This document shows, one piece after another, positions 43,458 to 51,059 of a DNA stretch of 64,000 bases; the first letter of the stretch is position 1, and each line of letters opens with the position of its first letter. The stretch is taken from contig JAJFTV010000121.1 of NCBI GenBank assembly GCA_021372725.1, positions 1 through 64,000 on the forward strand, given 5' to 3'. The translations under genes and the position numbers were made by a program. Under the pieces are notes generated by a model. It saw only the letters and a program-made list of their open reading frames with translations. It did no database searches and was not told the DNA's origin. This DNA is from Chloroflexota bacterium (GTDB taxonomy: Bacteria; Chloroflexota; Anaerolineae; Anaerolineales; Anaerolineaceae).

Positions 43458-44465
43458 TTACACCTGTTTTTCCAGGATTTTTTTCGGATTGAACAATTCT
43501 TTCACAAGCAAAGGTCTCAAACGGTTAATGGATTCGGGGTTTGGCGCGTGTAAAAATTCAAACATCTCCAGATCTTTCGGAGCCCATTCCTTGACAATAT
43601 CCGACCCGCTGGCATAGATCAGGACATCGATCTCGATTAACATATCCTTGACAAGCTCTTCCTGTGAAATCAGCGCAACCAAAGGCGGGCGAATGATCGG
43701 GTTATGAGCCGCCAGTTCATTTAACATCGTATGGACATACTCAGGATAAGTTGAAACGATACCGATTTTTTGATCCGGCTTGATGGCTGTCAATCGCTGA
43801 ACGGTGATCTGGCTAACCTGGAAAGCAACAGCCACAACCCGGCAGTATTCAGGTTCCAGGATTTCCCGTACCTCTTGCAGCCGCGCGGGGATAGTCAATG
43901 CCAACTGGGCGTTCTTGATCTCGGGCAATAACTCCGGCAATTTGGTATCCATATCTTCAAGAGTAAGAGGCACGACCTTTACATTAAGATCTTGCAGCAT
44001 CGCCTCAATTTCCTGCGCATAATAGTGGGTGGCATTGGAAAAATTCGAAATCATCAGGATCGTTTTTTGTACATCAGCATTGGCCAGATTCTCGTCGGCC
44101 TGCGAAAATGCGGTACGGATTTCTTCCATGGAATAACCCATCAATTTTGCATGACGGATCGCTTGAGTAAAAATTGTTTGCGAATTTTGTTGGGTGATTT
44201 CATCATGATTCTTGCCGTTGGTTAATCCCATCTCATTTACAAAAACTCCGACATAGGGTTTGCTGATCAATAAACTTTTTTCGATCAATTCACGGTAGAC
44301 CTTTGAAACGGTCACCGGCGAGACCTTGAGGATACCTGCCAGTGCTCTTACCGAAGGAAGGGTTTCTCCCGGCTGAAGTGTGCCCAATGATATTGCATAG
44401 ATAATCTGCCCTTTTATCTGTTCAGCGATGGGGATAGGTAAATCACGTTCCAGTTTCCATTCCAT
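43458..44465 (-). CDS. GntR-family transcriptional regulator 1
   Basis: 335 residues. An N-terminal winged helix-turn-helix (about 1-75, with SVRALAGILKVSPVTVSKVY as recognition region) belongs to the GntR superfamily. The C-terminal ~240 residues form an alpha/beta ligand-binding domain of the periplasmic-binding-like kind, with stretches such as QKIGIVSTYPEYVHTML and IDVLIYASGSDIV. It is the first gene of the 34-kb minus-strand run. Its promoter is overlapped by repeated TGTAACA sites, so autoregulation and control of the island by an imported or derived ligand are likely. It is strongly similar along its whole length to regulator 2 at 47822-48784. Confidence 0.9.
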   Translation of the reverse strand: MEWKLERDLPIPIAEQIKGQIIYAISLGTLQPGETLPSVRALAGILKVSPVTVSKVYRELIEKSLLISKPYVGVFVNEMGLTNGKNHDEITQQNSQTIFTQAIRHAKLMGYSMEEIRTAFSQADENLANADVQKTILMISNFSNATHYYAQEIEAMLQDLNVKVVPLTLEDMDTKLPELLPEIKNAQLALTIPARLQEVREILEPEYCRVVAVAFQVSQITVQRLTAIKPDQKIGIVSTYPEYVHTMLNELAAHNPIIRPPLVALISQEELVKDMLIEIDVLIYASGSDIVKEWAPKDLEMFEFLHAPNPESINRLRPLLVKELFNPKKILEKQV

Positions 44466-44551
44466 TTTTTTGAAGATTCCTCAATGAAAAGAATTTGTTT
44501 GGCAGAATGCGCAGCTATTGGTTCGGGTTTATTGGTGCAACAAATCTTAAG

Positions 44552-44589
44552 TGTTACAGAGATGTTTCTGTTACAGAGTGCTGTTACAG
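44552..44589 (-). promoter_or_regulatory. Probable GntR operator: three TGTTACAG sites
   Basis: On the plus strand TGTTACAG occurs at 44552-44559, 44569-44576 and 44582-44589. The last one overlaps the -10 box of the promoter and forms an imperfect palindrome with the bases beside it (TGTTACAGTGTAGCA). The same half-sites occur at regulator gene 2. Confidence 0.65.
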
Positions 44590-44616
44590 TGTAGCATTTT
44601 TATTAAGTCATGTCAA
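44588..44616 (-). promoter_or_regulatory. Promoter of regulator gene 1 and the island
   Basis: The -35 box TTGACA (44611-44616) and -10 box TACACT (44588-44593) have exactly 17 nt between them. The operator repeats begin at the -10 box and continue downstream, an arrangement typical of repression. Confidence 0.75.
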
Positions 44617-44665
44617 GAGTTTTTTGACAGGTGTGTCAGCCAAACTTTAAAAGTGAACTGATACC

Positions 44666-44905
44666 ATGAGAAAAAAAGGAACTGAAGGGCTACTGCATAA
44701 AAGCCGAGGAAAAACAAGCCATAATCAACTGAGTGAAGAACTCAAGAAAAGAGTATTGGATATTTTGTTGGAAAATACCGAGATTTCGGTCCAACCCTGG
44801 CGACAGAAAAACTGGTAGAAAACCATGGAATCAAGATATCTGATGAGAGTGTGAGAAAGCTCATGATAGCGGAAGGGTTGTGGAAACAACATCGATTGAC
44901 TGGGA
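44666..44905 (+). pseudogene. ISNCY-type transposase N-terminal relic, frameshifted
   Basis: From ATG at 44666 the frame reads MRKKGTEGLLHKSRGK and then SEELKKRVLDILLE. A one-base shift near 44783 moves to a second frame that continues KYRDFGPTLATEKLVENHGI and SDESVRKLMIAEGLWK. The combined pattern (LxHKSRGKxS...DFGPTLAxEKL...LxxAGLW-like) matches the N-terminal DNA-binding region of ISNCY-family transposases. The catalytic part is missing and sequence of different, GC-richer character follows from about 44915. Confidence 0.7.
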
Positions 44906-45230
44906 TGGGGTCGGCGAAGCGCACCGATGAGCTGACCAACATGCTGCGCGGCATGGACATCACCATCTGCTGAATGACCTGCAAAAACTCGGCCACGCGC
45001 TGCTGGTTGCGCCTGCCATTGCGCAGTGACCCCCATAAATAAAAGTTATCCCTCCGAAGGGGGAGTAACAGCATAATTGGCAGGATATTGCTTTCGGAAA
45101 ATCAATTATGTTATCGCAAGCCAATTTTTGGCGTGGCGATCTGGGTTATGGTTTTGAGATTGAAAAGCAAACCAGATTGCTTCGCTGTGCTCGCGATGAC
45201 GGTTATATTCACCAAAGCGCCTTTGATTTT
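44906..45230. other. Degenerate DNA, no gene recognised
   Basis: A GC-rich piece (about 44915-45030) has an open minus-strand frame but no motif I recognise. It is followed by a more AT-rich stretch with interspersed repeat A copy 4. It is probably a graveyard of insertions. Confidence 0.4.
45174..45204 (-). repeat. Interspersed repeat A, copy 4
   Basis: GATTGCTTCGCTGTGCTCGC followed by GATGACGG, reverse orientation. It keeps the core of the repeat but has lost the GGGCGGAT end. Confidence 0.5.
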
Positions 45231-45833
45231 TTATAAATTGATTACTTTATAAAACCGATGCAGGATTTCCAGCCGCCCGTCGCAATTCCCAACCCCGCGC
45301 CGGTGAATAAACCATCCATCAGCGATGTAGGTAGTGAGATAGTGTCCATCTACTTCGGTAACCAGGTGGATGGGACGCACCGTGCGGCCGCGGGCCACCG
45401 CCACCTCATTGAGCACTTCCCACTCACCCAGGCGCTCGTCTCCACACCAGTGTTCGACGCACAGCAACATGCGCTTTTCTAACCAGTAGTCACCCTCCAA
45501 CAGGCGAGGAAGGAACTTTCGTCAACGGTCGAGTTGCACCTCAATCAGAAAACCAAACCGCTCCAGGTTGATTCCCAATACCGGCACGTCCACTGCCACG
45601 CACAGGTGACCAACGCGCAGCATCGAGCCATCGCCGCCCAGCACAATCGCCAGGTCATACCGGCCCGAGCGTATCTCATCCTGTGATCGATCATCAATCG
45701 GGGTCCCCAGGTAAGGGTTTATGTCATTGGCTTGCAGATACTCCATCACTCCCTCAGCTTCAACGCGCGCTTCAGGCATGGCGGGGTTCGCGAGCATGGC
45801 AATACGTTGTGGAGCAGCATTCTTTCCTTCCAT
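45231..45833 (-). pseudogene. nadK: NAD kinase pseudogene
   Basis: The N-terminal half (MEGKNAAPQRIAMLANPAMP, then LAIVLGGDGSMLRVGHL and VLGINLERFGFLIEVQLDR) is a normal bacterial NAD kinase, including the GGDG motif. A TGA at 45522-45524 follows in the same frame, where homologues often have Trp. Beyond it the frame continues as LLEGDYWLEKRMLLCVEHW, VLNEVAVARG and LTTYIADG, then departs from the family before the TPTGSTAY region. The gene therefore has a nonsense codon and a lost C-terminus. NAD kinase is normally essential, so a functional copy is expected elsewhere. Confidence 0.8.
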
Positions 45834-46145
45834 AGTTTGTTAATTATAGCGTGAACATCGTAAAGGATTGAGAGTAAATCTAAATCAATCCCATTACTGA
45901 CGACCATACATTGCAGATTACGCCCGATCTGCAACGCGGCGCGCATGTCCGCTGCCGGGTTGAGGTGCGCCAACGCGTGGTGGACGGGAGACTCAGTGAC
46001 TGGAACCGACGGCCAGTGCCAAAAAGAAAGCGCTTGAAAAACGATCGGCAGGCGGCTTCCAGAGCCGCCTGCCGATCACCATTAGGAAAGAATGGATAAA
46101 AAAGGAGAAAGGAGGGTTTTCCCTTTAAGGTTTCTCCTCTTCTGC
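45834..46145. other. No intact gene; possible relic upstream of nadK
   Basis: A minus-strand frame around 45850-46000 contains LAHLNPAADMRAALQIGRNL and then LLSILYDVHAIINKL. It looks protein-like but has no start with a ribosome-binding site and no family I recognise. It may be the remains of the gene once upstream of nadK. Confidence 0.35.
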
Positions 46146-47240
46146 TTACACGTCTGCTCCCTGTGATATAGAGAGACCTCTTTTCTTTCTCTCCCGCTGT
46201 ATACGGAGGAACTCTTCGTAATATCCAGGTCTCGCCGCAGGCATCCACGTAGAATACTCCGTCGCCCTTTCGGGGCCAGATGTCCAAACACCTCCCCAAA
46301 ACAGGTCGGTTGTTCCGGCATTCCGAATTTGGTGGCTCGAGTTTGTTGGCATAAACACTGAATCAAATTTTTCTAGCGTGTAATCCTCATACTCTGTACA
46401 TAATTTAGCTATCCCATCGAACACTACGTAAATTTCCTCGAAATGTCCTTCTATTTCTTCCAGATGTGTATGGCATGATTCTTTCGCTCCAGGGGGTTGG
46501 CAGCAGACGCTATATCCACCGGTTGGAACATTGAACCATTGCGATTTCTCTGGAAACCATCCACCCAAATAGGTTCTATCGGTTCCACCTATGATGTCCC
46601 TTTGCCAAAAAATGGGTTCTGCTTCTTTACTCCTGAATACGGTAACATGCGGCCTTTCTGCTTGAGGCTCCTCATCCTCTTTTGCTTCTAACATTACACC
46701 TGGTGATATGGGGAGCCCTCTTTTCATTCTCGCTCTCTGTATGCGGAGGAACTCTTCGTAATATCCGGGGCCGGTGATTTCTGGCGAGACAGGTACCTTT
46801 TCACCTGCTTCGTCCCCTTTCATATCGGCTTCCCATTTTTTCCCTCCCATTGACCAAAAAGACCAAAACCATGCACCCTCTGTTCCGGCATTAATTATTT
46901 GGTGGGCGGCATCGTTTGGAGCAAACATTGAGTCATATTTTTCCAGTACATAGTCCTCAAACTCTGTACGAAGAGTAGCTTTCCCTTCCATCACTTGGTA
47001 GACAACTTCGAATCCCTTTTCATGCTCAGACGAATGTGAAAGGAACCCAGTCTTCGCACCTGGGGGAAGATACAGCCACCCCCACCCACCACTACCGTTA
47101 GCAAGCCACCTGGAATCCTCTGGTTTGTTGGTACATAGCCACCAGGTTCTGTCAGATGCACCAATTGTGTTCCTTGGGAAAAAAACAGGTTCAAGATCTT
47201 TAAACCTGAAAACCAGGGGTTTCTTTCTTTCATCTGTCAT
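46146..47240 (-). CDS. Bicupin protein with internal duplication
   Basis: 364 residues made of two cupin units of about 180 residues. Each ends in nearly the same tail (GPGYYEEFLRIQRARMKRGL at about 157-176 and RPGYYEEFLRIQRERKKRGL near the C-terminus). The C-terminal unit has a better metal site (CHTHLEE...HFEEIYVV and NSSHQI) than the N-terminal one (HSSEHEKGFEVVYQV and DAAHQI). Bicupins can be dioxygenases, decarboxylases, isomerases or sugar-binding proteins; no choice can be made here. GGAG precedes the ATG. It stands alone between the nadK relic and a MITE-like element, and its codon use looks more AT-rich than that of the catabolic island. Confidence 0.8.
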   Translation of the reverse strand: MTDERKKPLVFRFKDLEPVFFPRNTIGASDRTWWLCTNKPEDSRWLANGSGGWGWLYLPPGAKTGFLSHSSEHEKGFEVVYQVMEGKATLRTEFEDYVLEKYDSMFAPNDAAHQIINAGTEGAWFWSFWSMGGKKWEADMKGDEAGEKVPVSPEITGPGYYEEFLRIQRARMKRGLPISPGVMLEAKEDEEPQAERPHVTVFRSKEAEPIFWQRDIIGGTDRTYLGGWFPEKSQWFNVPTGGYSVCCQPPGAKESCHTHLEEIEGHFEEIYVVFDGIAKLCTEYEDYTLEKFDSVFMPTNSSHQIRNAGTTDLFWGGVWTSGPERATEYSTWMPAARPGYYEEFLRIQRERKKRGLSISQGADV

Positions 47241-47821
47241 GATAGGTCTCCTTTACTTAATTGAATTTGCAACTCCAAATTAGCTATTTATATCACAAGG
47301 GGAGTCGTATTTCAAGGATATGAAACTCAAGATATGAAACTCAAGTTCGGACAAGAGATCGGACATTGGTGACGAAAGAACGGAAAGAAGAACAAGCCAG
47401 AAGCGAAATGTTAGCGAGTTGAGGTGGAGAGAGATCAGGTTTAAGCTTTGAGGAAGACAAAAATGCCAGAATAGAGAAGGTGCTTGCGAGAATTTTCAGG
47501 AAAAAGGGAAGCACGCAGGGCTTCGCCTAACCAAAGGCTTATCCCCCAACAATTCCTTTGTCCGGTCTCTTGTCCGATCTTCAGTTTTTTGACAGGTTTT
47601 TTTGATAATTCGCCAAACCAAAGTTGAAATCTTGCATGAGGACTGGTGTTGAATAAACCCACGTTCGATGTGAAAATAGATTGACTGCCCAGAAATTAAG
47701 AATTAACGTGGAAAAAAGAAAAAACTGATAATTTTTCGTAAAAGTTAGAATGAATTTTCTACCGTTGGAGTATGATTTACTCACGGGGGTTGAAATTTTT
47801 GTTTGGGTTGGAAATTTCTGC
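47241..47821. other. Intergenic DNA with a MITE-like element
   Basis: An AT-rich stretch without a supported gene. The only clear structure is the inverted-repeat element at 47347-47577. Short open frames on the minus strand show no family signature. Confidence 0.5.
47347..47577. mobile_element. MITE-like element with 19-bp terminal inverted repeats
   Basis: The left end TCGGACAAGAGATCGGACA (47347-47365) and the reverse complement of the right end (47559-47577) match at 18 of 19 bases. The 231-bp unit carries no intact gene. A frame beginning near 47369 (TKERKEEQARSEML, interrupted by TGA) may be a leftover of a transposase or passenger gene. I did not find a clear target-site duplication. 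Confidence 0.6.
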
Positions 47822-48784
47822 TTAAAGCAAAGGCCTCAAACGATTGACGGAATCGGGTTTTGGCGTATGTAAAAATTCAAACATCTCCAGGCCTTTTGGA
47901 GCCCATTCCTTGACAATTTCCGATCCGCTCGCATAGATCAAAACATCAATTTCGAGCAACATCTTCTTTACGCGCTCTTCCTGGGAGAGAAGCGCAACGA
48001 TCGGTGTGTGGGTAATTGGCCCATAAGCTGTCAATTCATTCAACATTGTGTTGACATATTCAGGATAAGTAGAGACAATACCGACTTTTTGATCCGGAGT
48101 GATGGCTGACAATTGTTTTATTGTGGTTTGGCTTAGTTCAAAGGCAATAGCCAAAACCCGGCAGTAATCAGGCTCCAGAATTTCCCTTACCTCTTGCAAC
48201 CGTTCAGGAACAGTCACCGCAAATTGAGCGTTCTTGATCTGAGGTAATAACTCTGGTAAGCGGGTCTTCAAATCAGTCAGAATGAGCGGCACAGCCTTCA
48301 GGTTAATCCCCTCTAAAATCGATTCAATTTCCAAGGCATAATAATGGGTGGCATCATAAAAATTCGAAATCACCAGGATCGTCTTTTGAATATCAGCATT
48401 TGCCAGATTCAAATCGGCCTGTGAAAATGCAGCTCGAATTTCTTCCGTGGAATAACCCATCAGTTTTGCTTGCCGGATTGCATTAATAAAAATGGTCTGC
48501 AAATTTTGATGTGTGATTTCTTCAAAATTTTGACCATTTATGACGCCCAGTTCATTTACAAATACGCCAATATAGGGCTTGCTGACCAACAAACTTTTTT
48601 TGATCAGTTCGCGATAAACTTTTGAAATGGTTACGGGCGAAACCTTAAGAATGCCTGCCAGTTCCCTTATTGAAGGAAGGGCTTCCCCCGGCTGAAGCGT
48701 ACCAAATGAAATAGCATAAACAATCTGTCCTGTTATCTGTTCAGCTATCGGGATGGGTAAATCACGCTCTATTTTCCATTCCAT
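47822..48784 (-). CDS. GntR-family transcriptional regulator 2
   Basis: 320 residues, a full-length paralogue of regulator 1: the same N-terminal winged helix-turn-helix (MEWKIERDLPIPIAEQITGQ, then SIRELAGILKVSPVTISKVY) and the same C-terminal ligand-binding domain (QKVGIVSTYPEYVNTML, IDVLIYASGSEIV). It is about 15 residues shorter at the C-terminus. It stands as a single gene with its own promoter and a palindromic TGTTACA-n6-TGTAACA site. It may have been split from the island by the insertions between 44.6 and 47.6 kb. Differences in the recognition helix are small, so cross-regulation is likely. Confidence 0.9.
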   Translation of the reverse strand: MEWKIERDLPIPIAEQITGQIVYAISFGTLQPGEALPSIRELAGILKVSPVTISKVYRELIKKSLLVSKPYIGVFVNELGVINGQNFEEITHQNLQTIFINAIRQAKLMGYSTEEIRAAFSQADLNLANADIQKTILVISNFYDATHYYALEIESILEGINLKAVPLILTDLKTRLPELLPQIKNAQFAVTVPERLQEVREILEPDYCRVLAIAFELSQTTIKQLSAITPDQKVGIVSTYPEYVNTMLNELTAYGPITHTPIVALLSQEERVKKMLLEIDVLIYASGSEIVKEWAPKGLEMFEFLHTPKPDSVNRLRPLL

Positions 48785-48892
48785 ATTTTAAGAGGATTCC
48801 TTAATGATGAAATTTTCCTGGGTTTTTCTGAAATTGCTGATCTTGGTTTATTGGAAAACAATATGTGTTGTAATGTATTATGAGAATTTTAG

Positions 48893-48912
48893 TGTTACAG
48901 AATATTGTAACA
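48893..48912 (-). promoter_or_regulatory. Palindromic operator TGTTACA-n6-TGTAACA
   Basis: A perfect 7-bp inverted repeat spaced by 6 nt, overlapping the edge of the -10 box. Half-sites are identical to those at regulator gene 1, so it is probably the binding site of one or both GntR regulators. Confidence 0.72.
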
Positions 48913-48940
48913 GTTTATCTTCCTTTGAATAACGCGTCAA
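48912..48940 (-). promoter_or_regulatory. Promoter of regulator gene 2
   Basis: The -35 box TTGACG (48935-48940) and -10 box TAAACT (48912-48917) are 17 nt apart. The operator starts directly at the -10 box, as at regulator gene 1. Confidence 0.7.
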
Positions 48941-49093
48941 GCAAAACCAGATATTTGAAACCAAATATTTGGTAAACCAATTATTAAGGTTTTGTGTGAA
49001 AATGTCAAACCAAAATCGAGGTTTTCCCGTTTGCCAGAAAAACGAGAAACCCGCCACCAAGATTATGTATACGAAAATTCGATATTGATATTG

Positions 49094-49110
49094 CGCGTGT
49101 TTCGTGGTTA
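49094..49110 (+). repeat. Interspersed repeat B, copy 1
   Basis: CGCGTGTTTCGTGGTTA overlaps the stop codon of the ATPase gene (TAA on the minus strand at 49108-49110). Other copies are near 50.66, 51.84, 57.09 and 57.30 kb. Confidence 0.4.
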
Positions 49111-50535
49111 TTTTAACGCCGCATCCAGATTGTTGAGATTCACCGCCAGCCCGCCGAACTTTTGAAGCTGGTTGTAGGCCGCCGGCAGAAAACCTTTTCG
49201 GGAAAAGAACGCATAATGTACCTGCCAGCCCTCTCCCTCGGCTGGCAGATCCTGCAGCACCCAGCGCGACTTCGTCTCCGTCAACGCCCGAACCTCCAGC
49301 ACATCCACCGGATCGGTCTTCCACTTGCACTCCCCCAGCAAAATATCCCGGCTTGTCCAGTTAATCCCCACCACATCCAGGGTTACCCGGCCATTCCAAA
49401 AACTCCCGATATCATCCATCGTAAAAGGGACTTTCCCGGCGGAGGCCTGCGTCTGCAGCCAGTTCCTGGCCAGCTCAGGGAAAACGCTTTCGCCCACAAA
49501 GTCAGACAGGCCGCCCCGAAAGAAATCCGCCACTTGCCCGCTGGAAAAGGGGTAAGACGAAAGAAACGGTTCCAAAAACCACATATAAAATTGAAAATAG
49601 GCATCGGAAATGAAATAGCGGCCGTTGTGGGCCCGCCCTCGTCCGGATGCCTGAACGGTGACCGGCAGCCGCCGCTCCACCAGGTGCAGTTCCTGCAAAA
49701 CGCCCAGGTAAAACGTCACACTGGTGGCCGGGATGGCCGTCCCCGCACTGATCTCCGTCAACGTATGGGCTCCGCTGCTGATGGCTTTCATGATCCCCAG
49801 ATAGTTGTTGGGCTCGCGCAGCTCATCATAAAGCAGGAAGTCCGGCTCCGCAAGGAACATGCTTCCGGGATGGAGAATCGTTTGCTGGAAATTGTCCGTC
49901 AGGCTCAACTCAGGGTTCAACCAGTTGAGATAGGCCGGCACCCCCCCGCTGATGGCATACGCCGCCACACGATTTTCAGCATCCCAGCCGGGGAAGAATT
50001 CCTGCATATCTGAAAATGGAAGCGGAGCCAAATCCATCCTGGCCGTCACCTGTTGCTGGAGGAGAGATTTATCCGAGAGCAGCCCCGCCATGATGCGCCC
50101 ATGCGAGCCGCACAAAATTACTGTCATCTGTGATGTCTGAAAATAACGCTCCCAGGCCGCGTGCAGTGCGGGCAGCATTTCGTCATCCGCTTCGACTGCA
50201 TACGGCAGATTATCCAGGATCAGGATGCGGTGATTTCTCGTCAGCACCCGGCCGGCCGCGTCCCACAGCTCTCTCCATGAGCCATAAACCGGCGCAAAGT
50301 CAAGCAACGTATCGTTCAGCCTGGCAGATAAACGAGCTCGCTGCCGTACGGCCGGTTCCTTGACCGCCGCCCAGTAGATGTACGGCGTCCCGCTCTGTTC
50401 TGCCCAGTGGAGGAGCAGCTCTGTTTTACCCACCCGTCGCCGTCCTGTCACAACGCCCAACCGGGCAGAACCCGCCTGCGCCCTGGCAAGCAGGTCGTTG
50501 AGATAAACCATTTCATGCTGCCGGTTGATAAACAT
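49108..50535 (-). CDS. DUF234-type AAA ATPase with nuclease-like C-terminus
   Basis: 475 residues from the Met at 50535 (MFINRQHEM); seven more codons are open upstream. The N-terminal domain is a STAND/archaeal-type ATPase with Walker A VTGRRRVGKTEL and Walker B HRILILDNL. A winged-helix linker follows (about 255-310), then a C-terminal DUF234 domain whose DVVGINWTSRDILLGECKWK stretch resembles the Asp...Glu-x-Lys core of PD-(D/E)XK nucleases. Such proteins are common in archaea and in some bacteria and are often linked to mobile or defence regions, but their function is not established. It stands alone. Its stop codon lies inside a repeat, so the C-terminus may have been set by an insertion. 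Confidence 0.8.
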   Translation of the reverse strand: MFINRQHEMVYLNDLLARAQAGSARLGVVTGRRRVGKTELLLHWAEQSGTPYIYWAAVKEPAVRQRARLSARLNDTLLDFAPVYGSWRELWDAAGRVLTRNHRILILDNLPYAVEADDEMLPALHAAWERYFQTSQMTVILCGSHGRIMAGLLSDKSLLQQQVTARMDLAPLPFSDMQEFFPGWDAENRVAAYAISGGVPAYLNWLNPELSLTDNFQQTILHPGSMFLAEPDFLLYDELREPNNYLGIMKAISSGAHTLTEISAGTAIPATSVTFYLGVLQELHLVERRLPVTVQASGRGRAHNGRYFISDAYFQFYMWFLEPFLSSYPFSSGQVADFFRGGLSDFVGESVFPELARNWLQTQASAGKVPFTMDDIGSFWNGRVTLDVVGINWTSRDILLGECKWKTDPVDVLEVRALTETKSRWVLQDLPAEGEGWQVHYAFFSRKGFLPAAYNQLQKFGGLAVNLNNLDAALK

Positions 50536-50652
50536 ATTTTTTCTCTCTATATTCATGACTATTCAATTATATAATATTATAGTCTGGAATATATATATAT
50601 TTCAGAGATAATCTGAAAATGTAAAATATGGTCATCATTCGTTGATGGTTTT

Positions 50653-50676
50653 ATAACCACGAAATACGCAAAATGG
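50653..50676 (-). repeat. Interspersed repeat B, copy 2
   Basis: ATAACCACGAAATACGCAAA, the reverse orientation of the TTTCGTG...TTTCGTGGTTA repeat. Confidence 0.45.
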
Positions 50677-50730
50677 AAAATGGCCGCAATGACCTCTACA
50701 GCATATTGAGATCATTGTTCAACCAGCTCT

Positions 50731-50780
50731 CGGGCGGATTCTGATGGGTCGTTCTTCGAACGGACTCATCAGAATGACAA
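50731..50780 (-). repeat. Interspersed repeat A, copy 5
   Basis: CGGGCGGATTCTGATGGGTC, then GTTCTTCGAACGGACTCATC and AGAATGACAA. It keeps the GGGCGGAT and ATGACAA ends and contains an internal imperfect hairpin. Confidence 0.55.
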
Positions 50781-50922
50781 TATGGGTAAGCCGGTGCATA
50801 TCAGGCTGGTTATGAAAGCACACTCACGGGTAAATACGGGGCGATCACGGACCTTTCCTTACAATACACGCGGAAGGAGCAAAATGATTCCAGCGAGTCA
50901 CCAACATGCGAAACACCACTCT

Positions 50923-50961
50923 CGTTGTCATACTGAACGACAGTGAAGCATCCGCCCAGGG
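50923..50961 (+). repeat. Interspersed repeat A, copy 6
   Basis: CGTTGTCATACTGAACGACA, then GTGAAGCATCCGCCCAGGGG. It is the most complete plus-orientation copy, with both ends. Confidence 0.6.
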
Positions 50962-51059
50962 GTCTATTTCCACAACAAACCAAATATGCAGCGAACACCC
51001 GTGCTTGTTCGTTTATTCGTTTGCAGCCGCAGGCCGAATTGGTTGGTGGTCTTTTCCAG

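Larger units (their letters stand above)
44466..44665 (-). promoter_or_regulatory. Regulatory region of the catabolic island
   Basis: This stretch holds the promoter and the repeated TGTTACAG sites listed separately, and a leader before the regulator start. I see no gene in it. Confidence 0.6.
48785..49107 (-). other. Regulatory and intergenic region upstream of regulator 2
   Basis: Holds the promoter and palindrome listed separately and an AT-rich stretch up to a copy of interspersed repeat B at the end of the ATPase gene. No further gene is seen. Confidence 0.5.
50557..51059. other. Intergenic region made largely of interspersed repeats
   Basis: Carries one copy of repeat B (50653-50676) and two copies of repeat A in opposite orientation (50731-50780 and 50923-50961). 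An imperfect inverted repeat lies inside the first repeat A copy (CTGATGGGTC...GGACTCATCAG). No gene is supported. Confidence 0.6.

Noticed and set aside
44725-45074. Minus-strand open frames of about 100 codons in the insertion zone
   Set aside because: They overlap the ISNCY transposase relic in antisense and a GC-rich fragment. No start site or family signature.
45522-45524. In-frame TGA in the nadK-like gene as a second selenocysteine codon
   Set aside because: The position is not a redox or catalytic residue, the C-terminal part of the gene is lost as well, and I see no suitable hairpin behind the TGA. A nonsense mutation explains it better.
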